The notes: a model not told the origin generated them from the letters alone. A stretch of DNA of 64,000 nt from Carnegiea gigantea (GCA_029747015.1 JAKOGI010000814.1:151001-215000), one strand, 5' to 3'. Positions 23,996 to 34,990 are shown, numbered from the stretch's first letter. Made by a program: numbers and translations.

Positions 23996-25430
23996 TAATT
24001 ATGCACTTTACTTGTTGAACGAATTTCTTGATAGATAATAGGCTAAACTTAAAGAATGGAGCTGAAAGAACATGTCTAGGAATTTTATTGTTACCCAATT
24101 TCAACTAACCAAACTACTCCACCTGGACCTTTTCATCATTAGGCTTCATCAAAGAACAATAAAATACCTTAGACTATGCAAGATTCTCTTGTCATATGAG
24201 AATTCGAGGTTTCTAATATCCAAAATCCCATTTCTAAATGACATGACCAACAAATTGAATGTAATTGTAAGCTTTGTGCAGACAAAGTAACTATACCTGC
24301 ATATGAGAATTCGAGGTTTCTAATTGTTGAGATCGGTTTAGCTGAACAGTGTAGAAAATTTGAACCAACTGCATGGATTGTTTTGCTATAGCACTTGGAA
24401 CAGTAGTGTTGTTACTCTAAATGTTTGGGTTCTTATCAGCTTCAACTGAAGCATTACGTACCATCTTGGAGTTATTTCTTCCTTTTCCATGCTTATTGTT
24501 CGTATTTGGATACCAAGTTAGCTTGTAACACCTATTTTGTCTATAACCATGCCTCTCGTAATGATCATATGACATTTGAGTTCTTTTTGCATCCATGTTT
24601 GCCTAATTAGCTTTGGATATATTTGCTAATAGTTTTTCCTTGAACTTTCAGCAATAAAAGAAGCACTTTCAGTCAAGAATTGTACATTTGTCTTGACGTG
24701 CCTTTAGTTCTCCTCTAGAGTTAATAGATACTATATTTGACTAATATTTTACAAAGGAGCAGCCATCATGAGAATGTTTCCTTGATTAATTGTGTAGCTC
24801 TCATTAAGGCCCATGAGGAATTGGAAGAATTTTTGTTGTTTTTGTGTTTTTGGGATTCTAACATTAACATCACAAGTGCAAAAACCACAAGAATATTATG
24901 GAATAGCATTTGTGCCCTTCAGCTCATCACATAGCTGTATTGTGGTTGTAAGATAGCTAGCAATATCAAGATATCTTGTGACATTCATGACAAATCATTG
25001 TAGATCTGAAAGCGTTCAGCTAGAGTAGATTGTCCAAACCTCTTATTTAGATCCTTTAGCCTATGTTACAACAAAAAATATTGTCTTTAATGTTGTCATG
25101 AATGGAGTATAAAAGCCAGGACTTGACCACATCATCACACCTCTTCCAAACTGGTAGAAGAGTAGAAGTAGCATCCAACTTGCAAGTGCCATCAATGAAA
25201 CCCAGTTTGTTCTTTACTTAAAAAGGTAGAATCAAAACTCTCACCACTAAAAGATTTTGAGGTGAGACCAGTTGCACGATGATTAAAAGAAAGAAGTCAT
25301 AAAGGATGTGAAGTTACAACAAGGGTAGGATTAACGTTCTTTCCTGCAATTGCAATGGCATAAGTGATCATGGACATAAGGAAATGAAGGAAGAAAAAAT
25401 TTAAAATATAGAGAGAAAAGAAAATGAGTA
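23996..25430 (-). pseudogene. copia B gag and protease remnant
   Basis: The complement of about 24700-25200 encodes a gag of the Retrotran_gag_3 type: GFIDGTCKLDATSTLLPVWK near 25170, VVKSWLLYSIHDNIKDNIF near 25110, then a Cys pair C-G-F-C-T-C-D near 24860. The nucleocapsid knuckle near 24540-24590 is damaged, with Tyr in place of the first two Cys (YDHYERHGYRQNRC). The protease active site near 24200-24240 is changed from D-T-G-A-S to E-T-S-N-S. The end (VLSAPFFKFSLLSIKKFVQQ) runs up to the gypsy border. It has many stops. Confidence 0.82.
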
Positions 25431-25453
25431 GGTTAAGATCTTGCTTCGATCCA

Positions 25454-25718
25454 TGAAAATATAAGAAATGATAGGAAAAGCTTGTAGAGTTAATTTCACT
25501 ATTTCTTAGTCAAACGAGTATAAGCTATAAGAGGAGTATCAATACAGGCTCAGGCCTTGAGGAAGACATTATGTAAAATAGTTCTACCAAAAATATCAAA
25601 AAGGGGAACTAGCTGTGACTGCATTTGATTATAAGAAACTCAAGGGAAAACAACTAAGTAACCGATAAGGTTTAGCTATAAGAAAAGGATTGAGATGACC
25701 TTAGAATGAGTATTCTAA
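25454..25718 (-). repeat. 5' LTR of copia B
   Basis: The outer end (plus strand TATTCTAA at 25711-25718) and its neighbourhood match 5180-5255. The inner end is followed on the minus strand by TGGATCGAAGCAAGATC, a decayed form of the initiator-tRNA primer site TGGTATCAGAGC. Confidence 0.72.
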
Positions 25719-26731
25719 ACATCATAACCCTTGAAGTATTTCACCAATAATAATTCAGTAATCTCTGATCCAAGCCAAGAAAAGATGATGTCAAGAATAG
25801 AAATTTGTAAGAAAGGCTTCAAGGATTTTCCTTACAGACAATATTGTTAAAATATGTTCGTTTAAATATAAGATTTTAAAATTCATATTTATATTTAAAT
25901 CGAAGTGATCGAATATTAAGGTTTAGGGTTAGGGTTAGGGTTAGATTTTATAAGGTTTGCACAAGACATGTAGTCATGCATATTAAGCACCTCCCAAGGT
26001 AGAAGAAAAAGAACGCATTTATGCAGCATCCATATCTTGGGCGCTACAAAGTAAAAGAAGGAAATAAAGTGAAAAGGAGATGGGGATTAAGAGGGGAAAA
26101 AACTAGGGGTCAGGAGAGGGATTAAGCAGTTAGGTGGCAAATGGAAGTCTATGTGGTTGCGATTGGGATTGTGGCCAGTATGTGATGCTCTCCAGTAGAA
26201 TCACTTATCAGATATTAGGGGTGAGAATGTTAGAGATATACTGAATGGGCTATAATGGGTAATTGCATGCTAGCTCGAGGTATCAGTAAATGCTATCAAC
26301 AAAAAGTAGAGACTTAAGGAAGAGATGGAGTGGGAAAGAGATTGAATGTAATTACATAACATATGACTAGCAACATGCATCAACCAATGCATCAACCAAA
26401 CCTGAGTAGTATACATGTCAACTACATCAACCAATATAAGAGACACCTCAATAGGATCAAATTATCTATGAAACTTAATTACACTTTAGGGAACTTTAAG
26501 TAAAACCTAAAAGAAATTCCCATGGTGATTGCTTGGCACGTTCGGGAGACTTTAACTGAAGAAAGGGATTTGGAGAACAAATCAAAGAAGAAAGTGAAAG
26601 GAGGCTGTCAACATATGGATTCGTGAGATGACAAGGATGATGAACTGGACCCAAATGAGGACCCAAAATCTCATCCAATTGCACTATCAAAAGTGCATAC
26701 GATTGAATTGCCTCAGCCATGATGTAAAGCT
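25719..26731. other. Non-coding stretch with a short telomere-like repeat
   Basis: No gene is seen. It contains TTTAGGG followed by two TTAGGG units at 25922-25944. The right end probably holds the ruined start of the L1 ORF1 that becomes readable at 26732. Confidence 0.5.
25922..25944. repeat. Short interstitial telomere-like repeat
   Basis: One TTTAGGG (plant type) plus TTAGGG units stand in tandem, about 23 bp in all. It is too short to be a former chromosome end and could arise from break repair or chance. Confidence 0.7.
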
Positions 26732-27057
26732 TTGATAATTAAACTCTTTGACAGAGGCGTGGGTTATAAGCAGCTTTATAAAAGCCTTGAGGCTAAATGG
26801 TCACCTAAAGGAGATTTTGCACTAATTAACTTTGGATACGACTACTATTTGCCTAGGTTCTCTAATATGGATGATTATGATCATATTATCACGTCGAGGC
26901 CTTGGTTGATCAAGAATAAGTATCTCAGAATTCAAAAATGGGTGCCTAATTTTGTCTCAAGAAGGAGCCTAGATGGAATCTTACAGCTTGGATTCCCATC
27001 TTGAGTGCTAAATATTTTAATAAGGAATTTCTTTACTTAATTGGTGAAAAATGGGAA
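26732..27057 (+). pseudogene. L1-type LINE ORF1 (DUF4283 region), left half
   Basis: The frame reads VIKLFDRGVGYKQLYKSLEA from the start (26732), then W-S-P-K-G-D-F-A, Y-Y-L-P-R-F, RPWLIKNKYLRIQKWVPNF near 26915. This is the plant LINE ORF1 domain DUF4283, an RNA-binding protein of the L1 particle. After the usual W-P-F block it ends in LIGEKWE, at which point copia D begins. The same protein resumes at 32311 with G-K-V-N-Q-V-Y. A stop at 27002 lies near the end. Confidence 0.82.
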
Positions 27058-27266
27058 TACGGAACCATGGTCGAAGAAGTAGAGAACGAAGAGACAGAAA
27101 TTAGGGGGCGGAAGGTGTATCTTTCGTTATTACTCAAAAAATGATGTATGGCTAGATGTATACACCTAAAAAATCCATAAAAATATCTCTCTTTGCTAAC
27201 TACTACTGGCACAATACACAAACAACTTCCTAAAATAACTAAATAAAACACATTCTATTCTCTACA
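27058..27266 (-). repeat. 3' LTR of copia D
   Basis: About 209 bp matching 32100-32310. On the minus strand it begins TGTAGAGAATAGAATG and is preceded by the purine tract GGGGGGCCGG near 27272-27281. Confidence 0.82.
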
Positions 27267-27269
27267 ACC

Positions 27270-28795
27270 ACCGGCCCCCCTAAGGTGGATTGTGGGAAGG
27301 CTCCACAAGACCAAGCTTGATGGAGATGGAATGATGATGGTGACCAAGCAAAGGTTTAATGAAAAATGTCTACTGGCTGGAGTTTGGATTGAGCATGAAC
27401 TATCTTTAGGAAGCCTTCTTAAACTCATCCATGACATATTGGCAGTCCACATCCAGATCTTTTGTGCATTTGTGAAACATAAGGTTAGCAGCTATGTACT
27501 GAGTTGCTTTATTGCCACAACTTAAGACAACAAGATATCCAACTAGAACCTCCAAATCCTTTAGTAACCAAGCAAGCCAAACGAGCTCACTAAAATTCTC
27601 ATACGTCCTCCTATATTCTGACTTTGCAGAGGCCTTAGCAGTACTTTTCTGTTTCTTTGTCTTCTATAACACAATAAAATCACTCGAGAAAACACAATAC
27701 CTTGACATAAACTTCCTATTGAAGACACATCTGGCCCACTCTGCATCACAAAAGCCTTTAAGATGAAGACTGCATTGTGTTGAATAGAACAATCCTCTAT
27801 TAATAATTCCCATGAGGTACCTTAGTGTGTCAAGATTTGCATCCAACTAGGGCTTCATGGGTCAATTGAGAAACTGATGGAGATGCTATATTATAAAAGT
27901 GAGATCTGGTCTTGTTTGTGAGAGATATTTGCATCTAACTAGGGCTTCATGGGTTGACCGAGAAACTGACTGAGATGCTATATTGTGAATGTGAGATCTG
28001 GTCTTGTGAGGTTGAGATATAACAACCTGGCTATCAACTATCTATGCTGCTCTAGATTAGAGCGAATCTCACCAGAATCTATTGATAGTTGGCAACTAGC
28101 TAGAAGAGAAGTGACATCGGGTTTGTAATCTAGCAAAATAGCATCAGCAAGTATATCCAAGATATACTTTCTCTAGTTCAAAATGATCCCACAGGAAGAC
28201 CTATCTATCTCAATACCTAAGAAGTATTTAGCCTACAAAGTATACGATGAAGAAGGCCTTATCTAGGGTAGGCTTGACATTAGTAATCCTAGCTTCATCG
28301 CAACTTGTGAAAAGCATATCATCTACATACACAAGGGCTGTAATGAAAGGAATATCCTTGCCCTCTAGTAAAGAGTGAATAGTCTTGTTTAGATTGGATA
28401 AATCCTAGACTTTGAGTGATTCAATGTTCAATCATTTCGAGGCTATTTGAGCCCATACAAAGATTTCTTTAGCCTATAAACCTTCCTTAAAGGAATAGGG
28501 TACCCCTTAAGAGGTAGAATACACACTTCTTGTTGTCGATGCCCATGTAAGAAAATCAGGTTGGTGTAAACTCATTTGTTCACAATCGCTAGAGAGATAA
28601 GAAATCTCATAGTAAGTAGTTTACCTATAGCAGAAAAAATGTATTTGCAGTCTTTATCCTTATCGTGAGTAAAGCCTTTGACTACAAACTTAGCTTTCTA
28701 TTTATCTGCCGTGTCATCAGCTTTGAATTTAACTTTATAAAGTCATTTGGAACTAATGGCTTTCTTTCGGGGGTAGGTGAGTTCACTTCTAAACC
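27270..28795 (-). pseudogene. copia D reverse transcriptase and RNase H remnant
   Basis: The start of RT (complement of about 28700-28785) reads K-V-K-F-K-A-D-D-T-A-D-K with the altered KAKFVVKGF. Further left are the YVDD region near 28310, the LRYLMGIINRGLFYS and CDAEWA blocks near 27720-27810, and the RNase H tail (FIKPLLGHHHHSISIKLGLV) near 27290-27370. A tandem duplication of about 92 bp near 27836-28020 disrupts it, in addition to stops. The first few RT codons lie to the right of the 28800-29107 insertion. Confidence 0.83.
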
Positions 28796-28799
28796 TACC

Positions 28800-29107
28800 A
28801 AATGGGTCGTTTGGTTTGGGTACAGGTTGGGCTAAATTTGGTTAGGATCATGCTTTGAGTTAAGTGACATTTCAGATCGGTAGAGTTTAGGTCAGATGAA
28901 TTTCGGGTTAACTGATTTTTAGTCCAATATGCTTGTCATGTAAAAATAAGCAACTTGTAGAAAATTCTGGGTCGAGTATAATTCAGTTCAAGTCAATTCA
29001 GGTTTCATGTCCACTTTTGAGTAAGCCTATTCTGGATGTCGAGTAGGGTATGGGTTCGAGTCATTCAGTTTGAGTTTTGGGTCTCAACTCAATTTTGCCT
29101 GGCCTAG
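28800..29107. mobile_element. 308-bp insertion in copia D RT, unclassified
   Basis: The RT reading is interrupted between V-W-E-V (complement near 29113-29130) and R-K-K-A-I-S-S-K (near 28770-28785). The segment between is flanked by TCACTTC at 28793-28799 and again at 29108-29114, a likely 7-bp target duplication. The insert has no protein and is rich in GGGTC/GGGTT-like words (GGTCGAGTA, GTTCAAGTCA). No clear terminal inverted repeat is seen by eye. A non-autonomous DNA element or SINE are both possible. Confidence 0.6.
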
Positions 29108-30830
29108 TCACTTCCCAGACTTTATACGTTTTCAAAGCTTCCAATTCCTTTATTACCTCCTCATACCTTGAAGGGGGCTCATGAACATATAACATATATC
29201 CCAAAAATTGTGGTATATGAATCAGCCAGGTGAGCAAATTTTGCTAGCTGGAACATAGGGTATGTAGTTGCAGAGTGGACATAGTCTTGCAACCAAGTTG
29301 GAGGCTTGGTAGCCCTAGATGATCTCCTAGCAATAGAAACAATAGGAGCTTCTATAGTTAGCTTAGAGGACTCGTGGTTAGAGAGGTAAACATGCTTTGA
29401 CGAACAACTGTATATGTCATTAAGCTATGTTGCAAGTAAATCACCCAAAGTAGTAGTTGGATGGCAGGGGAAAAGGGACGTAACTAGTGCATTATGGCTA
29501 GGTAAGCTTTAGCCTTTGAAAAGGAGTATTACTTCAAGGAACTTAACATCCATACTCACAAACACGGTGTAAGTACCTAAGTCATACAACTTTTAGTCTT
29601 TTTAGTGTGTGGGATGACCTAAAAGGATGCACCTTCTATCTTTTGTCTAAAATTTATTATTAACACAAGTATTCAAACTATAACATAAGCAACCAATAAC
29701 TCTCAATTCATCACAAGCTAGAACTTCACCATAAAGCTTTTCATGAGGGGTTTTCCATTGCCCAAAAAAAAAAAAATAGTGGAAACTTTATTGATAATAT
29801 GAGTAGCAACCAATATGCCAACACCTAAAAATTAAATGGCAGTCCAACATAGCTGTCAAGCCACTAGCAATATCTACTAAATGCATATGCTTTCTTTCAA
29901 CACGGTCATTCTATTATGGTGTTTTAGGAACACTCCTGTGATGCAGAATCACATTCTCCCCAAACAAAAATTTGCATTGAGATTGTGTAAACTGCATCCT
30001 ATGATCACTTATAACTACCTTCAAAGAAGTCCTAAATTGATTCATGACATATGCAATAAAATTTTTAACATGAAAAGCAATTTATTACTTATCATCTAAT
30101 AAAATAGTCCAAGTACTTGTATAGTTACCCAAAAAAGTAAGAAAATAATTTTATCCACTAATATTAGGGTTCTTACAAGGTCTTCGTAACTGTATATGAA
30201 CAAGATCAAAAGGCCTTTGAGCTATGGAAATGCTCTTAGCTAACGGTAGCCTACGAAATTTAGAAACCAAACAAGTATCATAGTAATATTGGTCACTACA
30301 AGGAAATTTACATGCCTAAATATGTTTCATCAAAGACCACAAGCAGTGGCCAAAATAAGCATTTAAAGGATGCACATTAACCTCCTTAGCAGCCTTATTA
30401 CAGTTTGCTATGCTAGAGAAAACAATCTTATGCTTCACCTGTGTCGTTTTAACTGCAGGGACATAGCCACCATAACTAGCTGCAAATTTGTATAAGCTTA
30501 CCATTCTAGTACCAGAAGCTAAATTGAGCCTAGCAGTAAGATCCTAAAAGAGGCACGTATTCTTAGTGAATAATGCTAACAAATGGGTGTTGTTTAACAA
30601 CTTACCAACAGAAAGCAAGTTGTATTTGCATTCTATGACATATAATAGTTCTTACAAAGTAAGATTAATGCAAATATGCACATCTTTAGCAAGAGTGATA
30701 GATCTGAGAGTAATATGAGGAAGTTCTACTCAAACAGGACTAGAAAACTGCCTTCTATAGTTAAAAGATGCATAAGAGGTTTCATGTGATTGGATGCACC
30801 AATGCTAGCTATCTAACTAGAGGCATCAAA
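29108..30830 (-). pseudogene. copia D integrase remnant
   Basis: On the minus strand the core reads RPFDLVHIQL (near 30190-30220, first catalytic Asp region altered to Gln), then VVISDHRMQF near 29970-30000 with the second Asp kept, and N-D-R-V-E-R-K-H near 29890-29910 with the Glu kept. The C-terminal part gives YGEVLACDELRVIGCLCYSL near 29690-29750. The zinc-binding N-terminus is near 30320-30500 (NCNKAAKEVNVHPLNAYFGH). Stops are common. Confidence 0.82.
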
Positions 30831-32087
30831 CCAGCAATAGCAGAAAAAATAATGGTATGCGAGATTTTTTTACTTGGCAAAATTTTCCATAGTAACTAAA
30901 CTAGATGCTAAGATGTCCTCATCCTTGAGAGCTTTCATCACTCATAGGCATAAAACTTAAAGAAGGCTAGAATCCACCTTGGTATCTATGTAAGTAGAGT
31001 CATCATTATGCAAAGGACTCTTATGGAAATCAGTCACATTGCAGGCTACCTTAGCAGTAAACCAAGGATCAACTCTAGTTTTTTCCCTTATACCAATTTG
31101 GATATCCATAGATCTTTAAGCACTGATCCATGGTATGCCTCTTTTATTTCCATTGCTTGCAGAATTTGTTAGACTTGTTTTTCTTCTAGTATTAATTCTT
31201 AGGGATATCTTGACCTTAAGGTGTAGCAATGACAAGTGCTTCAGCATCACTTTTAATATTGAATGCATCTATCACCTGTCATTGTGTTTCAATTTCCTAA
31301 TGAATATAGCAGACACAATTCACTGAAGGCAGGGCATCCATTGAAAGAATTTGACCTCAAGGTTGGTTATAACAGCTATTGAGTCCCGTGAGAAATTCCA
31401 AAAGATGATTTCATACTTCCAACCCTTGAATCTTCTTTTGCAAATTGCATTTGCAACTTTTGAGAGACCACATACACATTGAGGAGCTAGATAAAGGGAT
31501 CACAGTTCATATCAAGCAAGCTTCATTTCAGTATGGTAAGAAGCAACTAAGTTGTTTTCGTGAGTTAGATTATTGATTTTTTTCTTCAATTAATAAATCA
31601 AAGGCCCATTAATTTGGTCAAAATGCTCTAAGATTTCATCCCAAAGCTCTTTGGAAGTTTCAGTGTACATAAAACCTTTCAAAAAGTTTAGCATTATTGA
31701 GTTCAAGATCCACCATATGATAATGTCATCATAACAAATCCACTTAATGAAAAGTGGTGACGAGTCATCAGGTTTCGAACAAGCGCCTTTGATGAACCCT
31801 CACTTCACCTTTATCACCAAAGTGTGTCTCATAGCTCTGCTCTATGCAGTAAAATTGCTTCGATTAGATTGTCTTGGTTGTTGTTGCATATGAGCATGAT
31901 CTAAACTCAAAAGAAATAAAGGCTCTTTATAGAAGTTTTGATTTTAAAGAATAATTGCATCATCAGTACTAATACTGAAGATTTTAGATGGGTCAAGAAG
32001 AGGAACATAGTATAAACAAAACAGAAAGTTACAAATCAAGATGAAGAACAATCTATAATCTAGATCTAAAATAGAAATCACTAATGT
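30831..32087 (-). pseudogene. copia D gag remnant
   Basis: The capsid part is seen near 31560-31800 (IKGACSKPDDSSPLFIKWIC, ETSKELWDEILEHFDQINGP, IYQLKKKINNLT). The nucleocapsid knuckle near 31110-31170 reads FCKQWK, stop, KRHTMDQCLKIYGYPNWYK, that is C-x2-C damaged at the second Cys, followed by the usual G-Y-P-x-W-Y-K. The protease between 30831 and 31000 is not readable. Confidence 0.78.
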
Positions 32088-32099
32088 GCTCTGATACCA

Positions 32100-32310
32100 T
32101 GTGGAAGCACGATGGAAGATCTAGAGAATGAAGAGAAAGAAAGTAAAGGGAAGGCTTTATCTTTCGTTGTTGTTTAAAAAAATGATGCACAACTAGATAG
32201 ATACAAGTGAAACATAAAAATATCTTCCTGCCTTCTTATTGACGACCTAGCACAATACACAAGCAACTTCCTAAAAGAATAAAATATAAGTAACTAGAAT
32301 TCTATTCTCA
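32100..32310 (-). repeat. 5' LTR of copia D
   Basis: 211 bp. On the minus strand it begins TGAGAATAGAATTC and ends CTTCCACA, followed by TGGTATCAGAGCAC, the perfect initiator-tRNA primer binding site. Confidence 0.88.
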
Positions 32311-32560
32311 ATAGGGCAAAGTTAATCAGGTTTATTAAACCATGGCCTTTGTGGAAAGGGGTAAATTCACTAGATTAAATGGGCAAGTGGATCTCTTGAA
32401 ACCACTTTGTCTACATTTTAGCTGCATGGTAGAGTTTGGAGAATTCGATAAGAGGATTTATGTTTATTTTTCTTTAAATGTCCTTTGCATGTTAACGAGA
32501 ATAATTATGTCCGAACTAGTGGTGAAGTCAATTCAAATCCTATAATTACCATTTCGATAA
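32311..32560 (+). pseudogene. L1-type LINE ORF1, right half
   Basis: The frame starts with G-K-V-N-Q-V-Y, stop, TMAFVERGKFTRLNGQVDLL and then K-P-L, which is the strand-loop region that follows DUF4283 in plant L1 ORF1 (usual form N-A-E-R-G-K-F-A-R-x-x-V-x-x-D-L-x-K-P-L). It continues the protein cut at 27057. I lose the reading after about 32545. Confidence 0.8.
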
Positions 32561-33066
32561 TTCTCCTTGAGCACGTTAAAGAGTTTAGATCAGGGATGCT
32601 AGTCAAAAAACAAAAAGGAATAGGATGACCTAATCCAGGTAAGGGAAGTCCAGACAATATACTTAGAGAATGATAAAATCCAACATGCTTAGGGCAAGGA
32701 TCATCATGATTCTTCTATGTTGGAGTGATCGCACTACAAATCTTATAGGGTATGATGGAGGATAATTTTCGAAGCTGATGATAATGGACTTATTGGAAGA
32801 AATTTGGCCTAAACTTAACTCCCACAAATCCCTTAATTAGCATATAGTTACAAGACAACAAAATGACACCAATAAGTTAGGGCATTACCGTCATCCCTTA
32901 GGACAAGGCTACAAATAGAGACTTGCTAGCCACTAGATAAGTTATATTTGCTAGATATAATATCTATATAAGATGATTTATAGGATTGTTAACAAATACT
33001 TAAAAATAGTCACAACATAACGATTTGATCGCGTCCAAAATTGATTTACATTTCACTTAGGCTAAA
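32561..33066. other. Non-coding, nothing recognised
   Basis: AT-rich. It could contain decayed L1 sequence downstream of ORF1, but no motif is visible. Confidence 0.5.
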
Positions 33067-34615
33067 CAATAACAACAACAACTCACAGTATTAGTCCCGC
33101 TTTTATAAGGTCTGGGGAGATCCAAATGTAGGCAGTCTTACTCCTACGCACAAGACTGCACATAGAGAGACCATTTTCAATAGACCCACATAAAAAGTTT
33201 TAAGAATATAATTAGTGTTGAAAATTCGTTGGTAAAATAATTTAGTAAACATAAGACCTAAATACTTAAAATAACATAAGTTGACATGAACAATAGATGA
33301 TGGGTAAGAGTTTTGTGTACCTTGAGCAGCAAGCAATGACATACTACTAAACTGACCAATAACAGTCTACAATCAAACAATCGAAGGTAGAGGGGGGTAA
33401 CCATAGTTGCAAAGAGAATGTGACTTAAACAAACAGAGTCGCGACAATACACCCCTGCTAAGATCATTCTACTAGCCTACAGGATTACATCTTATGTAGG
33501 AAATAATAATAGCCAGCATAGCATGACAACAATCACTACTCAAACAAAAGCTAAAAGAAGGATTAGAAGTATGCTACCTATGATCTGCAACCTTAATCCT
33601 AGATCCCCACAAACTCCTATCCTGAGCCATGTCCTCTGTTAGACCTATAAACTTCAGATTATTTCTAATCACCTCGTTTCAACTTTTATTTAGTCATCCT
33701 CTATTTCTTCTACACCCTAAAAGGCTAATTGTCTCGCACCTCCTTACTGTTGCATCATCATTTCTCCTTTTAACATGGCCAAACCATCTTAGTCTAGTCT
33801 TCTTCATGTTATCTTCTATGGGTGCAACTCCTGCTTTCTCTCTAATCACTTCATTTTTAATTCTATCTATTCTTGTATTATCCACACATGCATCGACTCA
33901 TCCTCATCTCTACTACCATCAACCTCTGGACTTGAGACTTTATGATTGGCTAGTATTCTGAACTATATAACAAAGCTGGCCTGACTACTATATGATTAAC
34001 CATCCCTTTTAATCCTACAGGAATTTTCTTATCACATAATACTCCGAAAGCACTCCATTTTTGTCATCCCACTCTAATATGTTGGTTAATATTTTCATCG
34101 ATATCTCTTTTCTCCTCAATGATCAAGCCTAAATATTTGAACTTCTCGGCCCTTGGTATTGCCACACCACCCATGGTGACTACTTCCCCACCTGTTTCCT
34201 CACCACTGAACCCATATCTTAAGTTTTCAGTCTTTGATCTACTTAATCTAAAGCCCCTAGATTCTAAGGTATGTCTCCATCACTCTAACTTGCTGTGAAG
34301 ACCATCTATAGTCTCATCAATGAGAACAATATCATCCGCAAATAGCATAAACCACGGTACCTCGTCCTAAATCCATTTTGTGAGTACATCCATAATGATA
34401 GTGAAAAGGAACAAACTTAGAGTTGGCCCTTGATAAAGCCCTATGTCAATAGGAAAGTCCCTTATCTCTCCTCCTGAGGTTCTTACACTCGCTTTTACTT
34501 CCTCATAGATATCCTTGATAGCTTGGATATACGTCTCCAACATCTCTTTCTTCTCTAAACACTCTTATAACACCTCAAGCAGGACTCCATCAAAAGCTAA
34601 TTCCTAAGTCCTCAA
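33067..34615 (-). pseudogene. RTE-type LINE, 3' part with reverse transcriptase
   Basis: On the minus strand the RT palm motif is intact as LFADDIVLIDETIDGLHSKL (complement of about 34305-34350). It is followed by L-R-Y-G-F-S-G, VVTMGGVAIPRAEKFKYLG near 34130-34190, and the C-terminal KKTRLRWFGHVKRRNDDATV near 33735-33800. The 3' end (plus strand left end) is a run of AACAACAAC at about 33067-33080, the GTTGTTGTT-type tail typical of plant RTE LINEs. The endonuclease and the first half of RT are absent, the usual 5' truncation of LINE copies. Stops and shifts occur between the blocks. Confidence 0.86.
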
Positions 34616-34990
34616 AATGACTAACCAAGGTCGAGATTTAGGGATCACTACCTTGGCCCGCATCCCCTGATCCTTTAGCTTCTGAAGGTTTTGGCTTAAT
34701 CTTAAGTTATTTCTCCTTCCTTAAAATAGTTTAGAAAACACATAATGTTGATTAGTTTAATTTCAAACGTTAACCCCCAGCACGTGCACTAAAGTTTCAA
34801 AAATCTTTATCCGACCTAAGAACTTTGCTTTCTATGCTGGTTTCCAATAATTCAATCAAATATAAAGTATTACAAACTCATACAAGCAATATAAAATTAC
34901 CAAAATTGCCAAGCCAAATAAGCAAGATGAGATTCAATGTATAGAAATCAGTATAGCAAAATTAAACGAAAGGCAATCATGTTCTGCATT
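34616..34990. other. Spacer between two LINE remnants
   Basis: No gene or repeat is recognised. Confidence 0.5.

Larger units (their letters stand above)
23996..25718 (-). mobile_element. copia element B, right (5') part
   Basis: From right to left this holds a 5' LTR (25454-25718), a degenerate primer site, gag and the protease. It joins in direction and family to the RT part at 5180-6601. The end of protease, integrase and the start of RT are missing between the two halves, so the gypsy insertion was followed or accompanied by a deletion at its right border. Confidence 0.8.
27058..32310 (-). mobile_element. Ty1/copia LTR retrotransposon D, old
   Basis: The LTRs at 27058-27266 and 32100-32310 are direct repeats with shared words such as TAGAGAATGAAGAG, TATCTTTCGTT and ACAATACACAAGCAACTTCCT. 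Between them, on the minus strand, are a perfect primer site next to the right LTR (complement of about 32088-32100), gag, integrase, RT and RNase H. The LTRs are clearly more diverged than those of A and C, so this is an older insertion. It interrupts an L1 ORF1 gene. A 308-bp insertion sits in its RT, and a 92-bp tandem duplication is at 27836-28020. Confidence 0.9.

Noticed and set aside
27292..27766. Two plus-strand open frames
   Set aside because: They are antisense to the RNase H/RT end of copia D and have no domain of their own.
33629..33961. Plus-strand open frame of 110 codons
   Set aside because: It is the antisense shadow of the minus-strand RTE LINE tail with the R-W-F-G-H-V motif.
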